In this document: piece by piece, positions 29,086 to 38,256 of the stretch
How the letters are laid out: each line of letters starts with the position of its first letter
Position numbering within the stretch: the stretch's first letter is position 1
Assembly (NCBI GenBank): GCA_024707205.1
Contig: JANQAD010000001.1
Location: forward strand, 1,263,979 to 1,327,978
Length of the DNA stretch: 64,000 nt
Direction: 5' to 3'
From: Demequina sp.
Lineage (GTDB): Bacteria; Actinomycetota; Actinomycetes; Actinomycetales; Demequinaceae
Made by a program: the position numbers and the translations under genes
The notes under the pieces: generated by a model
Told to the model about the DNA's origin: nothing
The model's database searches: none
What the model saw: the letters and a program-made list of their open reading frames with translations, nothing else

Positions 29086-31355
29086 ATGACCACCGAGCCG
29101 TACCGCGACGCTTCGCTCCCAACTGAAGAGCGCGTCGCCGATCTGTTGAGCCGCATGACCGTCGAGGAGAAGGCGGGACAGCTGACCCAGTACTTCCACT
29201 TCGGCTCGATGTTCGGCGAGATGCCAGACACAGGTGACAGCGAACCCAACCCCTTCTTCGCGCACATCCGCACGCCCGACGTGGTCGAGAACGAGGTCGC
29301 CGCCGGCCGCGCGGGCTCCGTTCTCTTTGTGCGCGACGCCGCCAACGCCAACCGCATTCAGCGCCGCGCCGTCGAGGAGAGCCGCCTCGGCATCCCACTC
29401 ATCTTCGGCTTCGACGTCATCCACGGAATGCGCACCATCTTCCCCGCGCCCATCGGCCTCGCCGCCACGTGGGACCCCGAGACGATCGAGGCCGCGCAGG
29501 CGGTCGCCGCGCGCGAGGCCCGCGCCAACGGCATCCACTGGACGTTCGCCCCCATGGTCGACATTGCGCGCGACCCCGCTGGGGCCGCATGTTCGAGGGC
29601 GCGGGCGAGGACCCGTACCTCGGCGGCAAGGTGGCCGCGGCACAGGTGCGCGGCTTCCAAGGTGACCTAGGCGCGGAGAACGTCATCGCCGGCCCCAAGC
29701 ACTTCGCGGGCTACGGCGCCGCCGTTGGCGGTCGCGACTACGAGGAGGCGGAGATCTCCGACTCCGAGCTGTGGAACGTCTACCTCCCACCGTTCAAGGC
29801 CGCGATCGACGCGGGCGCCGGCAACATCATGAGCGCCTACATGGAGCTCAACGGCGTGCCGGCCACGGGCAACAAGTGGCTCCTCACCGACGTGCTTCGC
29901 ACGGCATGGGGCTTCGAGGGCTGGGTGGTGAGCGACGCCAACGCCGCGCACTCGCTCGAGGCGCAGCACTTCGCCAAGGACCAGTCCGACGCCGGCGTGC
30001 GCGCCCTCAACGCTGGCCTCGACATGGAGATGACCATGCTCGAGCCCGCGTACGGCTTCCTGCCCGACGCTGTGGCCGACGGGCGCGTCGACGTCGCCGT
30101 GCTCGACGCCTCGGTTTCCCGGGTGCTCGCGGCCAAGTTCCGGCTAGGCCTGTTCGAGAACCCCTACACCGACGAGGCGCTTGGCGCCGAGGTACTCGGC
30201 GCTCCAGAGCACGGCGAGACCGCTCGCCGCGCCGCCGAGCACTCGCTGGTGCTGCTCAAGAACGACGGCGTGCTGCCCCTGGACCGCACCGCCGTCACCA
30301 AGGTCGCCGTGATCGGCCAGCTCGCGGCGAGCAAGCGCGACACGCTCGGCTCGTGGTCGTTCGACCACGTGACCGAAGACACGGTGACGATCCTCGAGGC
30401 CCTTAACCAGGCCGTCGGGCCGGATGTTGAGGTGACGTTTGCGCCGGGCGCGAGCATCCCGGAGAAGCTCTTCAAGTCATTCTTCGACGACGCGACCCAC
30501 CCCTCGGACGCGACACCGGACGACTACGACGACGAGGCAGAGACCGCGAAGGCCGTGGCGCTCGCGGCCCAATCCGAGGTGACCGTGGTGGTGGTTGGCG
30601 AGCGCCAGACCCAATCGGGCGAGCTCGCGTCACGCTCCACCCTGGAGCTGCCGCCCGCCCAGGTGGCGCAGCTGCAAAGGATTGCCGAGACGGGCACCAA
30701 GATCGTGCTCCTCGTCATGTCCGCGCGTCCGCTGGACCTGCGCTGGGCCAGCGAGAACGTGAGCGCGATCCTCGACATCTGGCACCCGGGCACGCGCGGA
30801 GGCGAGGCGGTGGCGTCGGCCCTGCTTGGCGAGTTCAGCCCCGCCGGGCGCCTGCCGTTCACGTGGCCCCAGCACGTGGGCCAGGTGCCGCTGTACTACG
30901 CGCACTCGACCACGTTCCAGCCGCAGGGCGCGAGTGCGCGGTACTGGGACGACGCCTCGGTGCCGCTGTTCCCGTTCGGCTTTGGGCTCAGCTATGCGAC
31001 GTTCGACTACGCGAATCTGCGGGTCTCGCGCGACGCGATCGCCGTTGGCGAGTCCGTTGAGGTGAGCGTGGACGTCACCAACCGGTCCGGCATCGAGGCC
31101 GACGAGGTGGTGCAGCTCTACATCCACCAGCGGTATGGGTCCGCGGCCCGGCCTGTCCGCGAGCTCAAGGGCTTCCGCCGGGTGGAGTTCGCGCCCGGCG
31201 AGACGCAGACGGTGACGTTTGAGTTGGGGCCGGACGAGCTCACCTACTGGAGCGCGGCGACTCGCGGGTTTGTGCAGGAGGCCAGCGAGTTTGACGTGTG
31301 GGTCGGCGGGGACTCGACGGCGTCGCTGGCGGCCACGTTTAGCGTTACGAACTAG
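29086..31355 (+). CDS. Beta-glucosidase, glycoside hydrolase family 3 (BglX-like), frameshifted
   Basis: This enzyme removes terminal beta-glucosyl or related residues. The N-terminal TIM-barrel domain, KHF motif (AGPKHFAGYG) and catalytic nucleophile Asp (VVSDANAAHS) are followed by the alpha/beta sandwich (LLKNDGVLPL) and a C-terminal fibronectin-III-like domain. One C is missing in the run at 29574–29577. Adding it converts DPAGAA to DPRWGRMFEGAGEDPYL, the family signature, and yields 756 residues, typical for BglX. No signal peptide is visible, so it is probably cytoplasmic. The start follows AAAGGA. Confidence 0.85.
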
Positions 31356-31449
31356 GCCAGGGGTTCACCTATCCACAGGCCCGACGCTGTTCAGAGGGTT
31401 TGTGGGTGCGCGGCGGTAGTCTGGGCCCACCACCCACAGGAGAATCTCC

Positions 31450-31704
31450 ATGACCGCTTCAGTACCGGCGCAGGCTCCCCAGCCGACTCCCGGTGACGAG
31501 GCGCTCGGCGAGGTCTCCGCAGTGCTCCTCAACCTCGAGCACACCATCGCACGCGCCAAGAAGGGCCTGGTAAACGTGCGGAAGCAGGGTGGAAATGCGA
31601 ATGTGGAGCTGGCTCTCGAGGCCGCGATCGCAGAGCTGACCAAGCAGCACAAGCGGCTGATGCAAGACACCTACTACGCGGGGAATGCCATCCGCCTTCT
31701 CTAG
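31450..31704 (+). CDS. Small conserved helical protein of unknown function
   Basis: An 84-residue protein. A Pro-rich start (APQPTPGDEALGE) is followed by two predicted helices, including TIARAKKGLVNVRKQGGN and ALEAAIAELTKQHKRLMQDT. It is soluble with no signal peptide or membrane segment. It has a CAGGAG ribosome site and normal codon use, and stands alone downstream of a copy of the dispersed 10-mer at 31379. I do not recognise a family. Confidence 0.65.
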   Translation: MTASVPAQAPQPTPGDEALGEVSAVLLNLEHTIARAKKGLVNVRKQGGNANVELALEAAIAELTKQHKRLMQDTYYAGNAIRLL

Positions 31705-31823
31705 GCGGCGGCTTGACCTGGCAGCGGTCTCGACCCTTGTGTGGGCAGAACTCGGTTGTCGGTGCCTTGCCGGAGAATGGCTAGGTCGAGTGCCAGGATG
31801 TTGATATGGAAGGAGGCCCAACC

Positions 31824-32528
31824 ATGATCCCCGATGTGATGTTGACGCCTCGTTACACATTGGCTGAAGCGGCGAAGATCATCGGCATCCCCACCGGGAC
31901 AATCCGGTCCTGGGCGCGTGGCCGTGATTTCCCGACGAAGGCTGGAACGCTCGGTCACTCGCCGGCACTTGTCACCGACACTGGCGTGGCGCAGCCCGGC
32001 CACGCGACCTTGCCATTTATGGGCTTGGCCGAGGCGGCGTTTCTCGCGGCGGTGCGGAGTACCGGTGTGCCCATGCAGCGCATTCGGCCTGCGTTGGAAC
32101 GTCTGCGAGACGAGCTGGGCCTAGAGCACGCGCTCGCTAGCAAGGAGCTGTTCAGCGACGGAGCCGAACTGCTCTATCGGGTCGGAGTGGAGTCCGGTGC
32201 CACCGATCGCGACATCGAGTACGTCGTTGTTCGCAACAACCAGGGTGTATTCGCACCCGTTGTGCACGACTACCTCCGGCACGTGAGGTTTGGACCGTCT
32301 GGCTACGTCGAGGCCATCCGCTTGCCAAAGTACGGCGAGGCGGATGTGATCGTCGATCCTCGGTTCGGTTTTGGACGACCTGTGCTTGAAAGCAACGGCG
32401 TACGTGTGGCGACAATCCTTGACCGGTTCGATGCCGGTGAGTCCGTGCCCGATCTGGCCACCGACTTCGGCGTCACGCCCGCGGTCGTGGAGCAACTGCT
32501 CAGAGCCAATCTCCATCTTGCCGCCTGA
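31824..32528 (+). CDS. DUF433-type antitoxin with N-terminal helix-turn-helix
   Basis: This 234-residue protein begins with a MerR-like helix-turn-helix (YTLAEAAKIIGIPTGTIRSWARG) and ends with a DUF433 domain (ADVIVDPRFGFGRPVLESNGVRVATILDRFDAGESVPDLATDFGV). DUF433 proteins are the usual antitoxins of PIN-like toxins, and the next gene encodes one. I start at 31824, 7 bases after AGGAGG. It presumably binds DNA and autoregulates the pair. Confidence 0.78.
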   Translation: MIPDVMLTPRYTLAEAAKIIGIPTGTIRSWARGRDFPTKAGTLGHSPALVTDTGVAQPGHATLPFMGLAEAAFLAAVRSTGVPMQRIRPALERLRDELGLEHALASKELFSDGAELLYRVGVESGATDRDIEYVVVRNNQGVFAPVVHDYLRHVRFGPSGYVEAIRLPKYGEADVIVDPRFGFGRPVLESNGVRVATILDRFDAGESVPDLATDFGVTPAVVEQLLRANLHLAA

Positions 32529-32913
32529 CTTTTTCCTCGACCGCAATCTTGGAACCCGCACGGTCCCAGAGGCACTTCGCGCGGCGGGTTGGAATGTCAC
32601 CACGCTTGCCGATGTGTTCGGCGAGCATCCGGGACAACGCGTTGCCGATGAACACTGGTTGCGCTACGTAGGTGAGCATGGTCTCGCCGTGCTCACCAAA
32701 GACGAGCGCATCCGGTATCGCGATGTTGAGCGCGCTGCGCTGGTGCGGCATGGCGTTGTCGTCTTCTGCCTCACGAACGCCCGCCTCACAGGAGCCCAGC
32801 AAGCCGAGCGCTTCATCAAGTTTCAGCAACGCATATTCAGCCTTGCGAGTGTCCCCGGCCCGGCGATCCACATGGTCAGCGCGACCTCCTTGCGGCGAGT
32901 CCCGGAAATCTGA
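32518..32913 (+). CDS. PIN-like toxin (VapC45/DUF5615-like)
   Basis: This protein of about 131 residues has PIN-like acidic residues: FFLDRNLG near the start, DEHWLRYVGEHGLAVLTKDERI in the middle and a C-terminal VFCLTNARLTGAQQAERF segment. These nucleases cleave RNA. The likely start is the TTG at 32518, which overlaps the antitoxin gene by 11 bp; no ATG precedes the conserved sequence in this frame without running far into the antitoxin. The exact start is uncertain. Confidence 0.72.
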   Translation: MPPDFFLDRNLGTRTVPEALRAAGWNVTTLADVFGEHPGQRVADEHWLRYVGEHGLAVLTKDERIRYRDVERAALVRHGVVVFCLTNARLTGAQQAERFIKFQQRIFSLASVPGPAIHMVSATSLRRVPEI

Positions 32914-32940
32914 ACTTCCAGCCTGCGCTCTTGGCCACTG

Positions 32941-34017
32941 TCATCGGGCGACCGCTGCCCGCCGCACCACGTCCGGCCGGTGGATGAAGGCCGTGAGCAC
33001 GCCGATCGTCGCGCCCACGAGCGTGTCGACGATGCGCTCGCGGGCAATCTCCACCGAGCCGAACTGACCGGACGCGACCGTGGCGAGCATGAGCGCGAGC
33101 GGAGTGAGCATGACCACGGCGAGGGCGTAGTTCCTGGTAATGACGATCTCGGCGCCGTACTGCAGGGCGAACATGAGGGCGACGATCGCCCAGTCGCCCG
33201 GGTGGATCGCCGCGAGGGCGAGGTAGGCCGCGGCGCCCGCGAACGTGCCAAGGGTGCGGTGCAGGCCGCGCTGCAGCGCCGGCCCGCGGCTGGGAACGAA
33301 GCCCACGACCACCACGCCGCTTGCGACCACCCAATACGCGCGCTCGGGGTCAACGGTGACCACCGCGGCGACCGTGCCCGCGATCGCGACCACGACGTTG
33401 CGCGCCACGAGCTCCACGCGCCCGCGATCCCACGGGTCGGGTGTGAGGAGTTCGCGAGTGCTGCGCGGCGTGACCTTCCAGTGCACCTTGCGAACGAGCG
33501 GTGCCACGCTGATCACGATCGCAAGAGCGCAACCGGCGGTGACGCACGCGACGAGCGTGGTGCCCACCACCCCGTGCGCCACGGCGTTCGCCGACAGCCC
33601 GTAGACGAGCACGGGGAACAGCGGCCCCGGTGGCCCTAGGCGAAACGCCTCCACGCCAATGCTCGCGACCACCGTCACGACCACCAGACCCAACGTGGCC
33701 CAGAAGCGGTGGGAGCCCAGCACCGCGCCGAGCGCCGCGGAACCGATGATGGCGAGCGCCGCAACTGGGCGCAGCCGGAGTCGCTCCAGCCGGGGCAGCG
33801 CGGCGAAGTACGGCACCGTGAACGCGCCGACGCTCGCGAGCATGCCAAGGTCGATCCGCCCCGCGGCGGTGCCGATCGCCAGCGGGATCGCGAGCGTGAG
33901 CGCCATCTGCAACGCGATGGGCCATCGCGGCTGCGTGGGTGGCACGAGCGTGCCCAGGCTCGAGACGGCGTTGGCCATCGCGGCCCGCCACTCGTCTCGC
34001 CTGCGCTCGTACGCCAC
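32941..34017 (-). CDS. FUSC-family membrane protein
   Basis: This 358-residue inner-membrane protein has about ten hydrophobic segments in two blocks (about 35–160 and 210–320) separated by a basic cytoplasmic linker. The C-terminal block has the fusaric-acid-resistance-like arrangement (RGLHRTLGTFAGAAAYLAL; RIVDTLVGATIGVL). Such proteins often export aromatic acids, but no partner gene is present. It starts immediately after tadA and is probably co-transcribed. Confidence 0.78.
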   Translation of the reverse strand: MAYERRRDEWRAAMANAVSSLGTLVPPTQPRWPIALQMALTLAIPLAIGTAAGRIDLGMLASVGAFTVPYFAALPRLERLRLRPVAALAIIGSAALGAVLGSHRFWATLGLVVVTVVASIGVEAFRLGPPGPLFPVLVYGLSANAVAHGVVGTTLVACVTAGCALAIVISVAPLVRKVHWKVTPRSTRELLTPDPWDRGRVELVARNVVVAIAGTVAAVVTVDPERAYWVVASGVVVVGFVPSRGPALQRGLHRTLGTFAGAAAYLALAAIHPGDWAIVALMFALQYGAEIVITRNYALAVVMLTPLALMLATVASGQFGSVEIARERIVDTLVGATIGVLTAFIHRPDVVRRAAVAR

Positions 34018-34473
34018 TCAGGGCCTGCGTTCGGCAAAGAAGCTCTGCAGCAGCGCGGCGGACTCCTCCGCCCTGACCCCAGAGATCACCTCCACGCGGG
34101 ACCCGATCCGCGCGTCGCGCACCACGTCCCATTGCGAGCCGGTGGCGCCCGCCTTCTCGTCCCACGCGCCAATCACGATTCGGGGGATGCGTGCGGCGAG
34201 GATCGCGCCCGCGCACATGAGGCACGGCTCAAGCGTCACCACCAGGGTGCAGTCGTCAAGCCTCCAGCTGCCCGACGCTGTGGCCGCCTCCCGTAGCGCC
34301 AGCACCTCGGCGTGGGCCGTGGGGTCGCTCGCGAGTTCGCGCTGGTTGTGGCCCTCGCCGATGATCTCGCCTTCGGCGTTCAGGACGACGGCGCCGACGG
34401 GCACGTCGCCTGCCCGCGCGGCCGCCAGGGCGAGGTCGAGCGCCTTACCCATGGCAGCGTCGTACCGGCTCAC
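34018..34473 (-). CDS. tadA: tRNA-specific adenosine deaminase
   Basis: This enzyme deaminates adenosine 34 of tRNA-Arg(ACG) to inosine. In 151 residues it has the zinc/catalytic motif HAEV (TAHAEVLALREA) and the second zinc motif PCLMC (EPCLMCAGAI), as in TadA. Codons use a copy of the dispersed 10-mer (34270). It is divergent from upp, 43 bp away. Confidence 0.9.
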   Translation of the reverse strand: MSRYDAAMGKALDLALAAARAGDVPVGAVVLNAEGEIIGEGHNQRELASDPTAHAEVLALREAATASGSWRLDDCTLVVTLEPCLMCAGAILAARIPRIVIGAWDEKAGATGSQWDVVRDARIGSRVEVISGVRAEESAALLQSFFAERRP

Positions 34474-34516
34474 GCAACCAGGCTAGTGGGGTGGCCGAGC
34501 GCGGTACGTTTGTGCC

Positions 34517-35152
34517 ATGGAGCTGCACGTCGCCGACCACCCGCTCGTCCGCCACAAGATCACCGTGCTGCGGGACAAGAACACGACTTCTCCGATCTTC
34601 CGCCAGCTCGTGGAGGAGCTCGTGGCGCTGCTCGCGTATGAGGCGACGCGGAACATTCGCGTCGAGGACCATCCGGTTGAGACGCCCCTCACCACGACTG
34701 TTGGCACGCGGCTCGCCGACCCGCGGCCGCTCATCGTGCCGATCCTGCGCGCGGGGCTCGGCATGCTCGAGGGACTGATGCGGGTGGTGCCTTCAGCGGA
34801 GGTGGGGTTCCTTGGCCTCAAGCGAGACGAGGAGACGCTCGAGGCGATCACCTACGCCAACCGGCTGCCCGAGCACCTCGACGGCCGCCAGGTGTTCATC
34901 CTCGATCCGATGCTCGCCACCGGCGGGTCGCTTGTGGCCGCGATCAACTACGTGCTGCAGCGCGGCGCCACCGACGTCACGTGCGTGTGCCTGCTCGCGG
35001 CGCCGGAGGGGATCGAGCACGTGCGGTCCCAGGTGGGAGATCGCGCGGAGGTGTCGGTTGTTGTCGCGTGCGTTGACGAGCGGCTCAACGAGCAGGGGTA
35101 CATCGTGCCGGGGCTTGGCGACGCGGGGGACAGGCTCTACGGCCTCGTCTAG
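34517..35152 (+). CDS. upp: Uracil phosphoribosyltransferase
   Basis: Salvages uracil to UMP with PRPP. It has 211 residues, the family norm. The PRPP-binding loop is [16 protein letters not shown] (residues about 130–145), and the uracil-site [16 protein letters not shown] lies at the C terminus. The ATG at 34517 starts the conserved [11 protein letters not shown]. Confidence 0.95.
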   Translation: MELHVADHPLVRHKITVLRDKNTTSPIFRQLVEELVALLAYEATRNIRVEDHPVETPLTTTVGTRLADPRPLIVPILRAGLGMLEGLMRVVPSAEVGFLGLKRDEETLEAITYANRLPEHLDGRQVFILDPMLATGGSLVAAINYVLQRGATDVTCVCLLAAPEGIEHVRSQVGDRAEVSVVVACVDERLNEQGYIVPGLGDAGDRLYGLV

Positions 35153-35160
35153 TCATCCTG

Positions 35161-35200
35161 CTACGCAATGACTTGCGCAATTGCGCAAGAGTTTGCGTAG
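35161..35200. promoter_or_regulatory. Nested palindromic operator upstream of the LacI gene
   Basis: A perfect 18-bp palindrome, CTTGCGCAATTGCGCAAG (35172–35189), is nested inside outer half-sites CTACGCAA (35161–35168) and TTGCGTAG (35193–35200). The whole 40 bp is a double dyad ending 10 bp before the LacI start codon. It should be an autoregulatory operator able to hold two dimers. Confidence 0.8.
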
Positions 35201-35210
35201 AATTGCCGTC

Positions 35211-36218
35211 ATGTCGAAGCGTCTTGCAGAGGTTGCGCAGAAGGTTGGCGTCTCCGAGGCCACTGTCAGCCGCGTCCTGAACGGCAAGCCCGGCGTGTCC
35301 GAGGCCACGCGGCAGGCGGTCCTCACCGCGCTCGACGTGATGGGCTACGAGCGGCCGTCCAAGTTGCGCGGGGGTCGCGCCCGGCTGGTCGCGCTCGTGC
35401 TTCCGGAGCTCCAGAACCCCATCTTCCCCGCGCTCGCCGAGATCGTGAGCGGCGGCCTCACGCAGAACGGGTACACGCCCCTCCTGTGCACCCAGAACTC
35501 CGGCGGCATCACCGAGTCCGACTACGTGGACCTCATGCTCGCGCAGCAGGTGAGCGGCGTGATCTTCGTTGGCGGCAACTACACGGAAACCGACGCGCCA
35601 CACGAGCACTACGACAGGCTGCGCAAGGTCAACTTGCCAACAGTCCTGGTAAGCGCGCCGATTCCGGAGATGGACTTCGCGACCGTGTCGACCGACGACG
35701 CGTCCGCGGCCGAACAGGCCGTGAGCCACCTGCACCAGCTGGGGCATCGGCGGATAGGGCTGCTGCTCGGGCCGGTTGGCCACCAGCCCTCGCGCCGCAA
35801 GCGCGAGGGGGCAGAGCGGACGCTCGCCCGGCTCGGCTCGCCGCTTGACCCGGAACTCGTGGTGAACGGGCTGTACTCGATCGAATCCGGGCAGGCCGGA
35901 GCGTCGCGACTGTTCGCGGCCGGGTGCACCGGCGTCGTATGCGCCTCCGACCCGTTGGCGCTCGGCGCCGTGCGCGCGGCCAAGCGCGCGGGGCTCGATG
36001 TGCCGGGCGACGTGTCGATCGTCGGCTACGACGACTCGGTGCTGATGAGCTTCACCGAGCCGCCGCTCACGACCGTGCGCCAGCCCATCGACGCCATGGG
36101 ACGGACCGTCATCGATATCCTCCTAGGCCTGATAGCAGGCACGATGACTGCCGGCGACGAGCTCCTCTTCGAGCCCGAGCTGGTGCTGCGCGGCTCCACG
36201 GGCCCCGCACGCGCGTAA
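35211..36218 (+). CDS. LacI-family transcriptional regulator
   Basis: This 335-residue repressor has an N-terminal LacI helix-turn-helix (RLAEVAQKVGVSEATVSRVLNGKPGVSEATRQAV) and a periplasmic-binding-protein-like effector domain ending TVRQPIDAMGRTVIDILL. I start at the ATG at 35211; an upstream in-frame codon at 35181 lies within the operator. The neighbouring GH13/importer operon has a related TTGCGCGCAA site, so the regulator probably controls alpha-glucoside uptake. Confidence 0.9.
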   Translation: MSKRLAEVAQKVGVSEATVSRVLNGKPGVSEATRQAVLTALDVMGYERPSKLRGGRARLVALVLPELQNPIFPALAEIVSGGLTQNGYTPLLCTQNSGGITESDYVDLMLAQQVSGVIFVGGNYTETDAPHEHYDRLRKVNLPTVLVSAPIPEMDFATVSTDDASAAEQAVSHLHQLGHRRIGLLLGPVGHQPSRRKREGAERTLARLGSPLDPELVVNGLYSIESGQAGASRLFAAGCTGVVCASDPLALGAVRAAKRAGLDVPGDVSIVGYDDSVLMSFTEPPLTTVRQPIDAMGRTVIDILLGLIAGTMTAGDELLFEPELVLRGSTGPARA

Positions 36219-36248
36219 CTCGCGCCGCGCGCGGGCGGTCAACGAAAG

Positions 36249-36337
36249 ACAAGGGTCGCTGGGACACGTGTGACCTAAGTGACTGTTCGTGGGGCTGCCG
36301 GAGTCACTTCCGCCACTCAAGTCCCAGCGACCCTTGT
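36249..36337. repeat. Palindromic intergenic element A
   Basis: Perfect 17-bp inverted repeats (36249–36265 and 36321–36337) enclose 55 bp that contain a second dyad (AAGTGACT 36277–36284 / AGTCACTT 36302–36309). GTGACCTAAGTGAC (36270–36283) matches 13 of 14 bases in element B (41798–41811, reverse). It may act as a terminator of the LacI gene, but the nested design and the sister copy suggest a mobile or protein-binding element. Confidence 0.7.
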
Positions 36338-36411
36338 TTGTCTCACGGCCTTCGAAACGTTACTAACCGGGCCGTTACCAAATCGCAATCTTTCTCACGC
36401 GTAGCAAAAAC

Positions 36412-36421
36412 TTGCGCGCAA
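36412..36421. promoter_or_regulatory. LacI-type operator of the GH13 operon
   Basis: TTGCGCGCAA, within CTTGCGCGCAAAC, lies 49 bp upstream of the GH13 start. Its half-sites match those of the 35172 palindrome next to the LacI gene. A further dyad AACGTT lies at about 36357. The region 36338–36470 is otherwise an AT-richer promoter zone with no gene. Confidence 0.6.
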
Positions 36422-36470
36422 ACTGTCAGCAAGTTACGGTGTCTCCAGATCGAGTCACCGAAGGAGCGAT

Positions 36471-38228
36471 GTGGACAGCGAAGTCCTCACCCAGCACGAC
36501 GCCGGGGCGAGCCAAGCGACGGGCCGCGCCATAGCGTCGGGCAAGGAGGCGGCAGCCACGGACGCCGCGCCCACAGAGGCGCCGGGCCACGAGTGGTGGC
36601 GCTCCGCCGTCATCTACCAGGTCTACGTCCGCTCGTTCGCGGACGCCGACGGCGACGGCACCGGCGACCTCGCGGGAGTCCGCAGCCGCCTCCCGTACCT
36701 GCGGGACCTCGGCGTCGACGCCATCTGGTTCAACCCTTGGTACGCGAGCCCCCTCGCCGACGGAGGCTACGACGTCAGCGACTACCGCGCCATCCACCCG
36801 ATGTTCGGCACGCTCGGCGAGGCGGAAGCGCTCATCAGCGAAGCCGCGCAGCTCGGCATCCGCACCATCGTGGACATCGTCCCCAACCACGTTTCAGACC
36901 AGCACCCCTGGTTCCAGGCGGCCCTCGCGGCCGGGCCCGGCAGCCCGGAGCGCGAGCGCTTCTGGTTCCGCGAGGGCGCCGGCGAGAACGGCGACCAGAT
37001 GCCAACGGCATGGGTGAGCAGCTTCCAGGGCGAGACGTGGAGCCGGACCACCAACCCGGACGGCACACCCGGCGAGTGGTACCTGCACCTGTTCACGGCG
37101 GAGCAGCCGGACCTCAACTGGAACCACCCCGACGTGCGCAAGGAGCACGAGGACATCCTGCGGTTCTGGTTCGACCGCGGTGTGGCCGGGGTGCGCATCG
37201 ACAGCGCCGCGATGATCATCAAGGACCCCGAGCTCGGCCCGCTGCCCGATCACACGGAGCACGCCACACCTGGCGTCCACCCGCACATCGACCGCGACGA
37301 GATCCACGACGTCTATCGCGGCTGGCGCGCGGTCGCGGACGGCTACGAGCCCAAGCGCATCCTCGTTGGCGAGGTGTGGCTCGAGGATGCGGCCCGATTC
37401 GCGCGCTACCTCCGCAGCGACGAGATGCACACCGCGTTCAACTTCGACTTCATGACCCAGCCCTGGGACGCCGCGACCATGCGCGCGAGCATCGACCGCA
37501 CGCTCGCCGAGCACGCCCCGGTCGGCGCACCCGCGACGTGGGTGCTGAGCAACCACGACATCACGCGCCCGGCCACCCGCTACGGGCGCGAGGACACGTC
37601 GTTCGCGTTCGACCGCAAGCGGTTCGGCACCCCCACAGACCTCGAGCTCGGCACCCGCAGGGCTCGCGCCGCCGCGCTGCTCACTGCCGCGCTCCCCGGC
37701 TGCCTCTACATCTACCAGGGAGACGAGCTCGGGCTCCCGGAGGCGGACATCCCCGCGGAGCTCATCGAGGATCCCATGCACTTCCGCTCCGGCGGCGTTG
37801 ACCCTGGCCGCGACGGCTGCCGCGTCCCGCTGCCCTGGACGCGCGAGGGAGTCTCGCTTGGCTTCGGCCCCGACGCCGGCTCCGCGCCCTGGCTCCCGCA
37901 GCCAGCCGCGTGGGGGCGCCTCAGCGTGGAGGCGCAAGCCACCTCCCCGCACTCCACGCTCACCCTCTACCGCACCGCCCTCGCCACTCGCCGCGCCAGC
38001 GAGGATCTCCTCTCCGGCGGCTTCGCGTGGCTTGATATGCCCGACGCTGTGCTCGCCTTCCGGCGCGGCGCGGGCACCGTTTCCCTCACCAACTTCGGCA
38101 GCTCTCCAGTTCCGCTGCCGGACCACATCGGCGTCCTTGCCGCGAGTGCCGAGCTCGTGGCCGGGGCGCTCCCACCAGACTGCACCGTATGGCTCGAGGT
38201 TGCGCCGAGCGGTGTCGAAAGCGCCTGA
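36471..38228 (+). CDS. Alpha-glucosidase, glycoside hydrolase family 13
   Basis: Hydrolyses alpha-glucosidic bonds of imported oligosaccharides in the cytoplasm. 585 residues with a roughly 40-residue Ala-rich N-terminal extension. Catalytic residues: nucleophile D244 (GVRIDSA), acid/base E301 (GEVW), transition-state D363 (SNHD). Region I is IVDIVPNHVSD. The GTG start follows AAGGAG. The closest types are oligo-1,6- or maltose-type glucosidases; the exact linkage cannot be read. It is first in an operon with an ABC importer. Confidence 0.9.
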   Translation: MDSEVLTQHDAGASQATGRAIASGKEAAATDAAPTEAPGHEWWRSAVIYQVYVRSFADADGDGTGDLAGVRSRLPYLRDLGVDAIWFNPWYASPLADGGYDVSDYRAIHPMFGTLGEAEALISEAAQLGIRTIVDIVPNHVSDQHPWFQAALAAGPGSPERERFWFREGAGENGDQMPTAWVSSFQGETWSRTTNPDGTPGEWYLHLFTAEQPDLNWNHPDVRKEHEDILRFWFDRGVAGVRIDSAAMIIKDPELGPLPDHTEHATPGVHPHIDRDEIHDVYRGWRAVADGYEPKRILVGEVWLEDAARFARYLRSDEMHTAFNFDFMTQPWDAATMRASIDRTLAEHAPVGAPATWVLSNHDITRPATRYGREDTSFAFDRKRFGTPTDLELGTRRARAAALLTAALPGCLYIYQGDELGLPEADIPAELIEDPMHFRSGGVDPGRDGCRVPLPWTREGVSLGFGPDAGSAPWLPQPAAWGRLSVEAQATSPHSTLTLYRTALATRRASEDLLSGGFAWLDMPDAVLAFRRGAGTVSLTNFGSSPVPLPDHIGVLAASAELVAGALPPDCTVWLEVAPSGVESA

Positions 38229-38256
38229 CGGCGCCCCCAACAAAAGGAGAATGACA

